Of a DNA stretch of 64,000 nt, positions 16,373 through 25,576 are shown in pieces (within the stretch, counting starts at the first letter, position 1; the number at the start of each line of letters is the position of its first letter). The notes beneath the pieces are model-generated. The model was not told the origin of the DNA. It searched no databases and worked only from the letters and a program-made list of their open reading frames with translations. The DNA is from CBDDLD01 sp965250025 (GTDB lineage: Bacteria; Bacteroidota; Bacteroidia; Flavobacteriales; Flavobacteriaceae). The position numbers were made by a program, and so were the translations under genes. Location: the NCBI GenBank assembly GCA_965250025.1, contig OZ252283.1:2976001-3040000 (forward strand), given 5' to 3'.

Positions 16373-17058
16373 TAGTCAACAAACTTGTAACCAACACCTT
16401 TTACGGTTTTAAAGGACTTGTCTCCTATTTTTTCGCGAAGCTTTCTAATATGTACATCTATGGTTCTTCCTCCAACAACGACTTCATTACCCCATACTTT
16501 GTCTAATATCTCTTCGCGTTTAAACACTTTTCCAGGTTTGGTTGCTAACAAAGATAGTAATTCAAACTCTTTTCTTGGTAATATGATCTCCTGTCCCTTA
16601 TTCGTAATCTTATATTCTTCTCTGTTTATGACCAACTCTCCAATTTTCACTATAGAATCTACATTACTGTCGGTTTCCTTTAATCGTCTTAATAGCGCCT
16701 TAACTTTGCTAACTAATACTTTTGGTTTTATAGGTTTTGTAATGTAGTCGTCTGCACCCGCATCAAAACCGGCCACTTGAGAATAATCCTCACCTCTGGC
16801 TGTCAAAAATGTAATAATGATATTGTTAAGTTCAGGAATCTCCCTTATTTTTTCGCAAGCTTCTATCCCATCCATTTCCGGCATCATTACATCTAATATG
16901 ATAAGGTGCGGCTTGTACTTTTTGGCTTTTTCCACGGCTTCAACACCGTTTTCGCCTGTAATAACCTGATACCCTTCTGAAGATAAGTTGTAACCCACAA
17001 TCTCTAAGATATCTGCTTCATCGTCTACCAGTAAAATTTTAATGTCCTTTTTTTTCAT
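16372..17058 (-). CDS. OmpR/PhoB-family response regulator
   Basis: 228 residues from the ATG at 17058; an upstream TTG would add ten unlikely residues. The receiver domain has the acidic pair Asp12/Asp13, phospho-acceptor Asp56 (LIILDVMMPEMDG) and the conserved lysine (DDYITKPIKPK). The C-terminal winged helix (from about 130) includes RKEFELLSLLATKPGKVFKREEILDKVWG and a GRTIDVHIRKLREKIG recognition region. It pairs with the overlapping kinase gene. Confidence 0.93.
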   Translation of the reverse strand: MKKKDIKILLVDDEADILEIVGYNLSSEGYQVITGENGVEAVEKAKKYKPHLIILDVMMPEMDGIEACEKIREIPELNNIIITFLTARGEDYSQVAGFDAGADDYITKPIKPKVLVSKVKALLRRLKETDSNVDSIVKIGELVINREEYKITNKGQEIILPRKEFELLSLLATKPGKVFKREEILDKVWGNEVVVGGRTIDVHIRKLREKIGDKSFKTVKGVGYKFVD

Positions 17059-17337
17059 TTTTAACTCATTGATTTGACTTGCCGTCAATAGCTATTATTG
17101 TGCCATTCATTACAAAAAAGTAATAAATAATTGTAAATATAAAATTATCTTTCTTAACACGATAATCACGGGTAATTGATAACAATTCTCTAACATTGAA
17201 AATTAGTAATATTTTCACAACTAAACACTTAGCGAATATGATGTTAACTTATTGTAAAAAAATCAATTATTGAACCGATATGAAAAAAGAGCTAGAATTT
17301 GTTACTATATTTGTACCCTAATTTTATTTTATCAATT
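17059..17337. other. Divergent intergenic region between the response regulator and the T9SS protein
   Basis: 279 A/T-rich bases. A TATATTTG element at 17306-17313 points toward the T9SS gene, 24 bases before its ATG. I see no hairpin with a T run, no tRNA-like sequence and no open frame with coding character. Confidence 0.5.
17306..17313 (+). promoter_or_regulatory. -7 promoter element (TATATTTG) for the T9SS-secreted protein
   Basis: TATATTTG followed by TACCC, 24 bases before the ATG at 17338. No TTG box at 18-23 bases upstream. Confidence 0.5.
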
Positions 17338-19722
17338 ATGAAAAAACTTTACTTTTTATTATTCATTTTAATTGGTGCTACTTCTTATGGACAAGTTATC
17401 TATGATGCTGACTTTTCTAATGATGGAGACGGATTTTCAGATCATACGACTTCAACACCTCCAGCACCTGCACCTGCATCTGTTACCGGAGGTACCAGCC
17501 CTAATGACTGGACTCTAAGATATGAAACTACACCTGGTACTGATGGTTCTGCAAACTCATTCAGTGTTTCAGGAGGCGCTTTGGTTTCTGATGATTGGGG
17601 AGGACAAGGTATATTTGAAAGTGCTTTGATTAATGTTTCTGCATTATCATCTGTAAATATTTCTGCTATATCGGTTAATTCAGGAGCAAACGATGACAAC
17701 TTTACTTACTTCTATATCTTAGATGGTGGAAGTAGAGTTGAAACTGTTATTGGAGAGACTAATAATGGGGATCCTGTAAATTATTCGGTTACGGGCTTAG
17801 ATGTTTCCGGAGCGAACACTTTGGTTGTTGGTTTTGAGTTTAGTGAAAATGGTGGCGGAGACGGTTATACAACATCTAGTTTTCAAGTTATTAATGCCGT
17901 AGGTTGTTCTATATCTAGTGTTATGGCATCAGCTGTTTGTAATGGTAATGATGCTGAAGTTACCGTTAATTTCTCAGCTGCAAATGCAAGCGGATCTTAT
18001 GAGGTATCTATTGATGGAGGAATGTGGCAGCCAATCACAGATGGTGGTACAGTAACTATTACCGGACCTACCTCAGCTCAAAATGGTGTTTCTGTAGAGG
18101 TTCGTGATGCGAACGAAACTACATGCTCAGGTTCTAGTACTGTAGATATTCCGATTTGCCCTGAGGCTAATACTTGTTTTGATCTTAGTAATGGCCCTGA
18201 AGCATTTGAACTGGTAACTATTCAAGAGAATGGTGGTTTCACTAATAATGGTGTTTGGGCTAATAATACTGGTACATATAGAGCTAACGGTTTTTGTGGC
18301 GGTGGCTGTGCTGAGCAAGTAGAAAGCTGGTTAGTTTTTGGTCCTTTAGATATGAGCGGCGTTACTGATTTAGCTCTTGTATTCGACGCAGCTGAAGGTT
18401 TTGGTGTTACTGATTTAACTGTAAACTATACAAGTGCTTACTCAGGTTGTCCTGATGCAACATCTTGGACTGTGGCTCAAACCATAACTGACGCCGGTAG
18501 TGTTAGTGTTGATCTTTCAGCCGCAATGGGCACTGACGTTTTCATTGGTATACAATATGTAGATGATGGTGCTGATGGTTATTCTGATTGGCAATTATCT
18601 AATGTAGCATTAGAAGCATTTGGTGCTTGCCCTACATTAGGCGCAAGACCTACTTCGGATTGTGCTTTATGTGATGTCACCCTAGGTACTGAAAGCTATG
18701 TGTGTTTATCGAATACTGTTGGTGACAATAATGATAATGTAACTGTTGAGATTCCTTACACTGGTTCGGACAATACTATTGTTTCCGTATCTACAACTTC
18801 TACAGGTAGTGTTTCTGGTAGTAACCCAGCTGTTGATGTTGATGGTACAATTACCATAACAGGATTAGGTGAAGGTGATGCTTGGGATATTACAATTAAT
18901 GGTGGCGATTGTGATGGTACTACAATTTCTGGTACTATTCCTGCTAGTATATGTGACCCTTCTAACTGTCCTAATTTAGGAGATATCATTATCACTGAAA
19001 TTATGCAAAACCCTACTGCAGTTGATGATACTGTGGGCGAATGGTTTGAAGTATACAATACTACTGGTGCTCCTATTGATTTACAGGACTGGACAATTTC
19101 TGATTTAGGTGCCGATTCACATACTATTACGACTTCTGTTGTTGTTCCTGCCAATGGTTATGCTGTCCTTGGTGTTAATGCCGATTCAGGAACAAATGGA
19201 AGTGTGACTGTAGACTATGAATATTCTGGAATCACTTTAAGTAATAGTGATGATGAGATTATTTTAACTTGTGGTATGAATGTTATTGACCAAGTAAATT
19301 ATGACGGAGGCCCTAACTTCCCTGATCCGGCTGGTGCAAGTATGGCATTGTCTACTACAGCTATGGACTCTGTTGCTAACGACAACGGTGCTAACTGGGG
19401 AACTTCAATTACAGAAATAACAGCAGGTGGAGACTCAGGAACTCCTGGCAGTGCTAATGATTTCACATTATCTGCTGACCAATTTGAGGCTACTGATTTC
19501 TCAGTATACCCTAACCCAACATCTGCAGGATTCATCAACATCACTACATCTAATAGTGATGCTATGAATGTTACTGTTTATGATATGCTAGGCAAGCAGG
19601 TTAAAAACGAAACTGTTTCTAATAACCGTTTAGATGTTTCTAACCTAAATACTGGTATATACATACTTAAGATTACTCAAAATGATGCTTCTACAACTAA
19701 GAAATTAGTCGTTAGAAACTAG
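17338..19722 (+). CDS. T9SS-secreted protein with lamin-tail domain and type A sorting domain
   Basis: 794 residues from the ATG at 17338, which gives a clean signal peptide (MKKLYFLLFILIGATSYGQ). Two beta-sandwich regions of about 150 residues resemble carbohydrate-binding or jelly-roll modules, with Cys-rich linkers between. Residues from about 540 (GDIIITEIMQNP, then GEWFEVYNTTGAPIDLQDWTI) form a lamin-tail domain. The last 75 residues are a type A T9SS sorting domain (DFSVYPNPTSAGFINI, then LNTGIYILKI and a KKLVVRN end), so it is exported by the type IX system and probably anchored outside. No catalytic domain is recognised; adhesion or substrate binding is an inference. A strong terminator follows. 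Confidence 0.88.
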   Translation: MKKLYFLLFILIGATSYGQVIYDADFSNDGDGFSDHTTSTPPAPAPASVTGGTSPNDWTLRYETTPGTDGSANSFSVSGGALVSDDWGGQGIFESALINVSALSSVNISAISVNSGANDDNFTYFYILDGGSRVETVIGETNNGDPVNYSVTGLDVSGANTLVVGFEFSENGGGDGYTTSSFQVINAVGCSISSVMASAVCNGNDAEVTVNFSAANASGSYEVSIDGGMWQPITDGGTVTITGPTSAQNGVSVEVRDANETTCSGSSTVDIPICPEANTCFDLSNGPEAFELVTIQENGGFTNNGVWANNTGTYRANGFCGGGCAEQVESWLVFGPLDMSGVTDLALVFDAAEGFGVTDLTVNYTSAYSGCPDATSWTVAQTITDAGSVSVDLSAAMGTDVFIGIQYVDDGADGYSDWQLSNVALEAFGACPTLGARPTSDCALCDVTLGTESYVCLSNTVGDNNDNVTVEIPYTGSDNTIVSVSTTSTGSVSGSNPAVDVDGTITITGLGEGDAWDITINGGDCDGTTISGTIPASICDPSNCPNLGDIIITEIMQNPTAVDDTVGEWFEVYNTTGAPIDLQDWTISDLGADSHTITTSVVVPANGYAVLGVNADSGTNGSVTVDYEYSGITLSNSDDEIILTCGMNVIDQVNYDGGPNFPDPAGASMALSTTAMDSVANDNGANWGTSITEITAGGDSGTPGSANDFTLSADQFEATDFSVYPNPTSAGFINITTSNSDAMNVTVYDMLGKQVKNETVSNNRLDVSNLNTGIYILKITQNDASTTKKLVVRN

Positions 19723-19741
19723 CCATTCATTTTCCTTATAA

Positions 19742-19776
19742 AAAAGCGCTATCTGAAAACAGATAGCGCTTTTTAT
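19742..19776 (+). terminator. Rho-independent terminator after the T9SS protein gene
   Basis: A perfect 14-bp stem (19742-19755 with 19760-19773, loop AAAA) ends in a T-rich tail. Symmetric A/T arms mean it could work on either strand. Confidence 0.92.
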
Positions 19777-19782
19777 TTTATC

Positions 19783-19790
19783 TATTTTTG
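19783..19790 (+). promoter_or_regulatory. -7 promoter element (TATTTTTG) immediately before the LuxE-like gene
   Basis: TATTTTTG ends four bases before the ATG at 19795 and sits right behind the previous gene's terminator, so it must drive this gene, most likely as a leaderless transcript. Confidence 0.55.
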
Positions 19791-19794
19791 CGGT

Positions 19795-20775
19795 ATGACA
19801 GATACCAATACCATATTTAACATTGACAGTTCAAAGGCCTTTGAAGTTAAAGCACTGGAAGTATTTAGGTATCAGTTTCATCACAACAAAACATACCGTT
19901 CATTTTGTGATCTTTTATACAAACATCCCAGTGATGTCACCTCAATTAAAGACATTCCTTTTCTACCTATTCAATTTTTTAAGTCTCACACTATTGTTAG
20001 TAACACCCATCCAATTGAGCTTGTATTCACAAGTTCAGGAACTACCGGTCCCACTGTAAGTAAGCACCATATTACAGATGCCAAACTCTATCAGGAGAGT
20101 TACAGAAAAGGCTTTGAACAATTTTACGGGCGTATTGAAGAGTACACCATATTGGCCTTATTGCCTAATTATTTAGAACGCGAAGGCTCCTCGTTAGTAT
20201 ATATGGTTAATGATCTTATTAAACATTCTAAACACCCAGATAGCGGGTTTTATCTGAACAATTTTGAAGCACTGAGTTCTAAACTAAATGCTCTGGAAAA
20301 ACAACAACGAAAAACATTATTAATTGGGGTTTCTTTTGCGTTGCTTGATCTCATTGAACGCTATACTTTTAATCTCAACCACACTATAATTATGGAAACT
20401 GGTGGCATGAAAGGCAGACGAAAAGAGATCATCAGAAAAGCACTGCACGAAAAGTTAAAAGAAGGATTTCATGTGGATCATATTCACAGTGAATATGGTA
20501 TGACCGAGCTTTTGAGTCAGGCATACTCTCTGGGTAATGGTATATTTAACTGTCCGCCGTGGATGAAAGTCCTAACCAGAGAAACCGAAGATCCGCTTAC
20601 GTTAAAACAAGATAACAAAACTGGCGGCATCAATATTATTGATCTGGCCAACATCAATTCGTGTGCATTTATCGCTACTCAAGACTTAGGAAGGGTATAC
20701 GAAGATGGCAGGTTTGAAATTATAGGCAGGTTTGATCATTCGGATATCAGAGGTTGTAATTTAATGGCACTGTAA
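19795..20775 (+). CDS. LuxE/PaaK-like acyl-protein synthetase family protein
   Basis: 326-residue protein of the adenylate-forming LuxE group. The phosphate-binding motif TSSGTTGPTVSKH is at about 81-93; the acyl/AMP-site motif HSEYGMTELLSQAY (about 225-238) and the end RFDHSDIRGCNLMAL fit the family. In luminous bacteria LuxE activates fatty acids; in Flavobacteriia close relatives are stand-alone genes with unknown acyl substrates. It may link an acyl group to a protein or small molecule. Followed 50 bases later by the YHS gene. Confidence 0.85.
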   Translation: MTDTNTIFNIDSSKAFEVKALEVFRYQFHHNKTYRSFCDLLYKHPSDVTSIKDIPFLPIQFFKSHTIVSNTHPIELVFTSSGTTGPTVSKHHITDAKLYQESYRKGFEQFYGRIEEYTILALLPNYLEREGSSLVYMVNDLIKHSKHPDSGFYLNNFEALSSKLNALEKQQRKTLLIGVSFALLDLIERYTFNLNHTIIMETGGMKGRRKEIIRKALHEKLKEGFHVDHIHSEYGMTELLSQAYSLGNGIFNCPPWMKVLTRETEDPLTLKQDNKTGGINIIDLANINSCAFIATQDLGRVYEDGRFEIIGRFDHSDIRGCNLMAL

Positions 20776-20825
20776 TTTTCGATTCGTCTTTTCGACTATC
20801 TCATTCTAATATCAAATCTCTACTC

Positions 20826-21269
20826 ATGAAATTTTTATATGCATTCTTACTTTTATTTACTGTTACACTTAATGCGCAATCCATAGATTACAACATTAAA
20901 AAAGGCTATGTCGCAGAAGGCTATGATGTTGTAGCTTACTTTAATAACAAAGCCGTTAAAGGAGATAAAAAATACACAGCCACCTACGATGGTGTGAAAT
21001 ATAAGTTTTCTTCAGAAGAAAATCTCAATACATTTAAACATAACCCTGAAGCCTATATTCCTCAATATGGAGGCTATTGTGCTTATGCGATAGCTATAAA
21101 ATCAAAAAAAGTAGGTGTCGACCCGGAAACTTATGAAATTAGAGATGGAAAGCTCTATTTGTTCTACAATTCATGGGGAACTAATACTCTGGAATTATGG
21201 AAAAAAGAAAATGTGAAAGGTTTACAACAAAAAGCCGACAAAAATTGGGAAGCTATAAAAACAATGTGA
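20826..21269 (+). CDS. Exported YHS domain protein
   Basis: 147 residues with a signal peptide (MKFLYAFLLLFTVTLNAQ). The YHS core runs from GYVAEGYDVVAYFNNKAVKG to the end, with YKFSSEENLNTFKHNPEAYIPQYGGYCAYA in the middle. YHS modules are small domains, some metal-binding, found in heavy-metal ATPases and periplasmic proteins. A single Cys (YGGYCAYA) is present, so metal binding is possible but unproven. A terminator follows. Confidence 0.85.
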   Translation: MKFLYAFLLLFTVTLNAQSIDYNIKKGYVAEGYDVVAYFNNKAVKGDKKYTATYDGVKYKFSSEENLNTFKHNPEAYIPQYGGYCAYAIAIKSKKVGVDPETYEIRDGKLYLFYNSWGTNTLELWKKENVKGLQQKADKNWEAIKTM

Positions 21270-21322
21270 TTTCTATGAAAAAGAGAAATTAAAAACGTTT
21301 TATAGCGGTTGGTTGATTTAGT

Positions 21323-21354
21323 GCGCCTGAATTCTTCTTTCAGGCGCTTTTTTT
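21323..21354 (+). terminator. Rho-independent terminator after the YHS gene
   Basis: GCGCCTGA (21323-21330) pairs with TCAGGCGC (21340-21347), followed by seven T. The T run overlaps the convergent tyrS stop. Confidence 0.92.
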
Positions 21355-22651
21355 ATGATGTTACCTTAATAATATAGGTGTTCTTTTTACCCTTATTTAA
21401 TATAATATATTTATCATTAATAAGGTCATCAGCCGATAATATATAGTCCTCTTTTACTTTTTCTTTATTGACTGATATTGAATTTTCTTTCAGCGCTCTT
21501 CTGGCTTCTCCATTAGAGTTCAAAAAATTAGTCTTTGCTGCCAATGCCGCAATCATATCTAATCCATTAGCGAAATCTTGTTGTGATACTTCTGCTTGGG
21601 CTACGCCTTCAAAAATATCTAAAAACAATTGCTCATTAAGCTGTTTTATATCCTCTTTGAATGTTTTACTGTACAGTATATTAGAGGCCTTTTCTGCATT
21701 TTTAAAGTCTTCATCAGAATGCACCATTGTAGTAATTTCCTTGGCTAATCGTTTTTGTAGCACCCTCAAATGAGGCGCTTCTTTATGTTCTGAGATTAAT
21801 GCATCAATGACATCTTTGGTAAGAAATGTAAAAATTTTAATATACTTTTCTGCATCTTCATCACTTGAATTCAGCCAGTATTGGTAGAACTTGTATGGTG
21901 ACGTTCTATTAGCATCAAGCCAAACATTACCGCCTTCGGATTTACCAAATTTTGAACCGTCACTTTTTGTTATTAACGGACAAGTAATAGCATAGCCTTT
22001 TCCATTGCCAATACGTCTTATGAGTTCTGTACCGGTTGTAATATTACCCCATTGGTCACTACCTCCCATTTGAATAGTGCATTTGCTTTCCTTAAATAAA
22101 TGTAAAAAGTCATAACCTTGAACCAATTGATAAGTAAACTCCGTAAAGCTCATTCCTTCTGAAGACTCTGATGAAATTCTATTTTTCACAGAATCTTTTG
22201 CCATCATATAATTTACAGTAATATGCTTGCCTACATCTCTAATAAATTCTAGAAATGAAAAGTTTTTCATCCAATCGTAATTATTAACTAAAACCGCTGC
22301 ATTAGAAGCATCACTTTCAAAATCCAAAAAATGTGACAACTGTTTTTTTATAGCCTCCTGATTACGCCTTAAGGTTACCTCATCCAATAAATTTCTTTCA
22401 TTAGATTTACCTGAAGGATCACCGATCATGCCTGTCGCACCTCCAACCAATGCAAAGGGCTTGTGTCCACATCGCTGGTAATGGGCCAAAAGCATTATTG
22501 GAACCAAATTACCAATATGTAAAGAATCTGCGGTTGGATCAAAACCTACATAAGCACTACGCATAGCCTCTTCGAGATGCTCTTCAACACCCGGCATATT
22601 TTGGTGTAACATACCTCTCCATTTAAGCTCTTCTACAAAATTCTTTACCAT
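21353..22651 (-). CDS. tyrS: Tyrosyl-tRNA synthetase
   Basis: Class I aminoacyl-tRNA synthetase of 432 residues from the ATG at 22651; an in-frame codon ten positions upstream gives residues not seen in the family. The N-terminal HIGH motif appears as LHIGNLVP; the tyrosine/ATP site includes GGATGMIGDPSGKS and YDFLHL, and QMGGSDQWGNI; the KMSKS loop is KFGKSEGG. The C-terminal 60 residues are an S4-like RNA-binding domain (SNGEARRALKENSISVN). Own promoter at 22679-22707. Confidence 0.97.
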   Translation of the reverse strand: MVKNFVEELKWRGMLHQNMPGVEEHLEEAMRSAYVGFDPTADSLHIGNLVPIMLLAHYQRCGHKPFALVGGATGMIGDPSGKSNERNLLDEVTLRRNQEAIKKQLSHFLDFESDASNAAVLVNNYDWMKNFSFLEFIRDVGKHITVNYMMAKDSVKNRISSESSEGMSFTEFTYQLVQGYDFLHLFKESKCTIQMGGSDQWGNITTGTELIRRIGNGKGYAITCPLITKSDGSKFGKSEGGNVWLDANRTSPYKFYQYWLNSSDEDAEKYIKIFTFLTKDVIDALISEHKEAPHLRVLQKRLAKEITTMVHSDEDFKNAEKASNILYSKTFKEDIKQLNEQLFLDIFEGVAQAEVSQQDFANGLDMIAALAAKTNFLNSNGEARRALKENSISVNKEKVKEDYILSADDLINDKYIILNKGKKNTYIIKVTS

Positions 22652-22678
22652 TATGATGTGTATTAAATTAAATTTAGG

Positions 22679-22707
22679 CAAAGATATGTTTCCGCTTTAA
22701 AAGACAA
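22679..22707 (-). promoter_or_regulatory. tyrS promoter (TTG-N18-TATCTTTG)
   Basis: On the minus strand a TTG at 22707-22705 and TATCTTTG at 22686-22679 are 18 bases apart, 28 bases before the tyrS ATG. Confidence 0.7.
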
Positions 22708-22739
22708 AAGACAATTGTAAAAAAGACTAAATTAGCTGT

Positions 22740-23762
22740 ATGATATTAGTTACAGGAGGTACTGGTCTGGTAGGTTCACATTTATTATATCGCCTTGTCA
22801 ATAATGGCGAATCTGTCAGAGCTATATATAGAAGGGCACATAAGCTTGAAAACGTTAAACACGTGTTTTCATATTACAGTGATAATGCTGAGACGCTATA
22901 TCAAAAAATTGAATGGATAGAAACTGACATCAACAATATTCCTAAGCTAGAAGAGGCTTTTAATAATATTACTCATGTATATCATTGCGCTGCTTTTGTC
23001 TCATTTGAGCCTGATAAGTATAGAGTATTGCGGAAAATAAATATTGAAGGCACAGCTAATATTGTAAACCTTTCTTTAAATTATGGTATTAAGAAGTTAT
23101 GCTATGTCAGCTCTATTGCTGCTATTGGTCATTATGAGGACAGTAGCAAATTAATCACAGAAAGTACTGCATGGAATCCTGATGATGACAATAGTGTTTA
23201 TGCCATTACAAAATATGGTGCCGAGCTCGAAGTTTGGAGAGGTACTCAGGAAGGCTTAAATGCTGTGATTGTAAACCCGGGAATTATTCTAGGTCCCGGT
23301 TATTGGCATTCGGGCAGTAGTGGCAGCTTATTTAGACAAATACATAAAGGGCAAAACTATTTTACTTCGGGAGCTTCTGGCTATATTGACGTTTCAGATG
23401 TGGTAACTATTATGTGTGAATTGATGAATAGGTCCATTAAAAATGAGAGCTATATTTTGGTTGCAGAAAATATGACTATCAAAGATTTTATGACTAAAAC
23501 AGCTAATGCTCTTAGCATTCAACCGCCCTCAAAATCTATCCGTCCCTGGATGCTAAAAATCATTTGGAGATTAGATTGGCTAAATTTCAAGATCTTCGGC
23601 AAACGCCGACGATTGTCTAAGCAAATGGCCAAATCTTTGACTAACGTCACCAAGTATGATAATGCTAAAATAAAGCGTACTTTAAATTACAACTTTAAAC
23701 CCATTAATGCCTCAATTGAAGAGATTTGCCAACGCTACTTGAATGATATAAAACACAATTAG
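22740..23762 (+). CDS. NAD(P)-dependent epimerase/dehydratase (extended SDR)
   Basis: 340-residue short-chain dehydrogenase of the extended class. The nucleotide motif is VTGGTGLVGSHL (residues 4-15); the catalytic YxxxK is YAITKYGAEL, with a preceding Ser in CYVSSIAAIG. The pattern and size fit the group related to dihydroflavonol reductases and 3-beta-HSD-like enzymes. The substrate is unknown. It is divergent from tyrS by about 90 bases and convergent with the DUF4296 gene. Confidence 0.85.
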   Translation: MILVTGGTGLVGSHLLYRLVNNGESVRAIYRRAHKLENVKHVFSYYSDNAETLYQKIEWIETDINNIPKLEEAFNNITHVYHCAAFVSFEPDKYRVLRKINIEGTANIVNLSLNYGIKKLCYVSSIAAIGHYEDSSKLITESTAWNPDDDNSVYAITKYGAELEVWRGTQEGLNAVIVNPGIILGPGYWHSGSSGSLFRQIHKGQNYFTSGASGYIDVSDVVTIMCELMNRSIKNESYILVAENMTIKDFMTKTANALSIQPPSKSIRPWMLKIIWRLDWLNFKIFGKRRRLSKQMAKSLTNVTKYDNAKIKRTLNYNFKPINASIEEICQRYLNDIKHN

Positions 23763-23765
23763 TAA

Positions 23766-24233
23766 TTAGTTGGAAGTACTGTCTTTGAATTTTTCAAATT
23801 TCCTAGGAACTAATTTTCCCTTATTCTTTTGTTTTTGAACCTGCCTTAAGGAATCGCTCTTTTTCTTTTTATCGGCCTCTTCCTTTTTCAGCAACTCCCC
23901 ATACCGTTCTTTCTCTACATTAACTTTTGCTTTTACTTTATCTAATATGGATTGATAATCTTCAATATCGTGTGCATAATAGGCATTACTTTCTGCAAAC
24001 TGCAAACTATCTATATTGTGCTTTTCAAGAACATAGGTTTCAGGCACTAATCCATTTAACTCCATGACTTTTCTATTGACGCCTTTGGCAGAACTAACTA
24101 CAAAAACATCATATAAGATCTCAGCCATTTTATCCTTCTCTATAAGCTTGTCTGGTGGAGCTGGTCTGTTTTTGCTATTACACCCAACTATACCTATACA
24201 CAGTAATACTATGATGATACTATTTAATCTCAT
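23766..24233 (-). CDS. DUF4296 lipoprotein
   Basis: 155-residue lipoprotein: signal ends at Cys18 (IGIVGC). The DUF4296 core is PPDKLIEKDKMAEILYDVF and YVLEKHNIDSLQFAESNAYYAHDIEDYQSILDKV; the C-terminus is a Lys/Glu-rich helix. Function unknown. It is the last of a three-gene minus-strand run with pyrC and the polyprenol-P-mannose synthase, an order I recall as recurrent in Flavobacteriia, hinting at an envelope role. Confidence 0.85.
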   Translation of the reverse strand: MRLNSIIIVLLCIGIVGCNSKNRPAPPDKLIEKDKMAEILYDVFVVSSAKGVNRKVMELNGLVPETYVLEKHNIDSLQFAESNAYYAHDIEDYQSILDKVKAKVNVEKERYGELLKKEEADKKKKSDSLRQVQKQKNKGKLVPRKFEKFKDSTSN

Positions 24234-24234
24234 C

Positions 24235-25575
24235 TTATCTGTTAAATGTTAATCGTTTACCCGCTTTAACATCCATAATTTTGAAATTTTGATAGCAAAG
24301 CATTCCATTAATGAACGTATGAGTGATTCTACTTTTGAATGTTGTACCTTCAAAGGGAGACCAGCCACATTTATAAAAAATATTATCCTTAGTTACGGTC
24401 CATGGGTTATTGAGGTCTGCGATAATAAAATCTGCGTAATACCCTTCTTTGATATAACCTCTCTTTTCGACATCAAACAATATTGCAGGATTATGTGCCA
24501 TTTTTTCTACGATTTTTTCCAAAGAAATCTTACCCTGATGGTATGCTTCCAGCATAGCAACATAGGCATGTTGCACTAATGGCCCTCCAGAAGGTGCCGA
24601 AGTATACGGATTACTTTTTTCTTCAATGGTATGTGGCGCATGATCTGTAGCAATAACGTCTATTCTTCCATCTAAAAGTGCTTCCCACAACTGATCTCTA
24701 TCCGTTGCTTTTTTTACTGCGGGGTTCCATTTTATCATACTCCCTTTTTCCTTATAATCTTCATCTGAAAACCACAGGTGATGAATACACACTTCTGACG
24801 TTATTTTTTTGTCTTTCAATGGTATTTTATTTGTAAATAACGCTGTTTCTTTACCCGTAGATAAGTGAAACACATGTAATCTGGCTCCTGTTTTTTTTGC
24901 CAATTCAATAGCTTTGGATGATGATAAATAACAGGCTTCTTCACTCCTTATAATCGGATGAAATTCCATAGGAATATCATCACCATACTCCGCTTTATAC
25001 TGCTCCAAATTCTTTCTTATGGTAGCTTCATCTTCACAATGAACGGATATCACCATGTTAGTACTTGAAAATATCTTTTCTAATACTTCCGGATCATCAA
25101 CCAACATATTCCCTGTAGAAGACCCTAAAAACAACTTTAATCCCGCTACAGTCTTTGAATCTACTTTTAGTATTTCATCAAGATTATCATTAGTGCCACC
25201 AAACATAAAAGAATAATTGGCATACGCGTGTTGATCAGCGATCTTAAACTTTGCTTCTAGTTTTTCTACAGTTGTCGTTTGCGGATTGGTATTTGGCATC
25301 TCTATAAATGAGGTCACACCTCCAGCAACTGCAGCTCTGGACTCCGTTTCTATAGTGGCTTTATGAGTTAGACCTGGCTCTCTGAAATGCACCTGGTCGT
25401 CAATGGCTCCCGGAAGCACATAATTACCTTCTGCATCGATAACTTTTACATCTGCAGACTTAGCACTTATAGTACTGTCAATACTTTTTATAATATCATT
25501 TTCTATGAGTATGTCACCATCAATAATCTGCCCCTCATTAACAATCTTAGCATTCTTTATTAGTATCGTATTCAT
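24235..25575 (-). CDS. pyrC: Dihydroorotase
   Basis: Amidohydrolase of pyrimidine synthesis that closes carbamoyl-aspartate to dihydroorotate; 446 residues, type I-like length. The metal motif normally written D-x-H-V-H-F-R-E-P-G is DDQVHFREPGLTHKAT here, with Gln replacing the first zinc His; I recall the same in other Bacteroidota dihydroorotases. Further ligands: ISVHCED, HVFHLST, and the Asp in IATDHAPH. It begins one base after the mannosyltransferase gene ends. Confidence 0.92.
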   Translation of the reverse strand: MNTILIKNAKIVNEGQIIDGDILIENDIIKSIDSTISAKSADVKVIDAEGNYVLPGAIDDQVHFREPGLTHKATIETESRAAVAGGVTSFIEMPNTNPQTTTVEKLEAKFKIADQHAYANYSFMFGGTNDNLDEILKVDSKTVAGLKLFLGSSTGNMLVDDPEVLEKIFSSTNMVISVHCEDEATIRKNLEQYKAEYGDDIPMEFHPIIRSEEACYLSSSKAIELAKKTGARLHVFHLSTGKETALFTNKIPLKDKKITSEVCIHHLWFSDEDYKEKGSMIKWNPAVKKATDRDQLWEALLDGRIDVIATDHAPHTIEEKSNPYTSAPSGGPLVQHAYVAMLEAYHQGKISLEKIVEKMAHNPAILFDVEKRGYIKEGYYADFIIADLNNPWTVTKDNIFYKCGWSPFEGTTFKSRITHTFINGMLCYQNFKIMDVKAGKRLTFNR

Positions 25576-25576
25576 T

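Noticed and set aside
18756..19154. 132-codon minus-strand frame inside the T9SS protein gene
   Set aside because: Arises from Thr/Gly-rich coding on the plus strand; no start signal.
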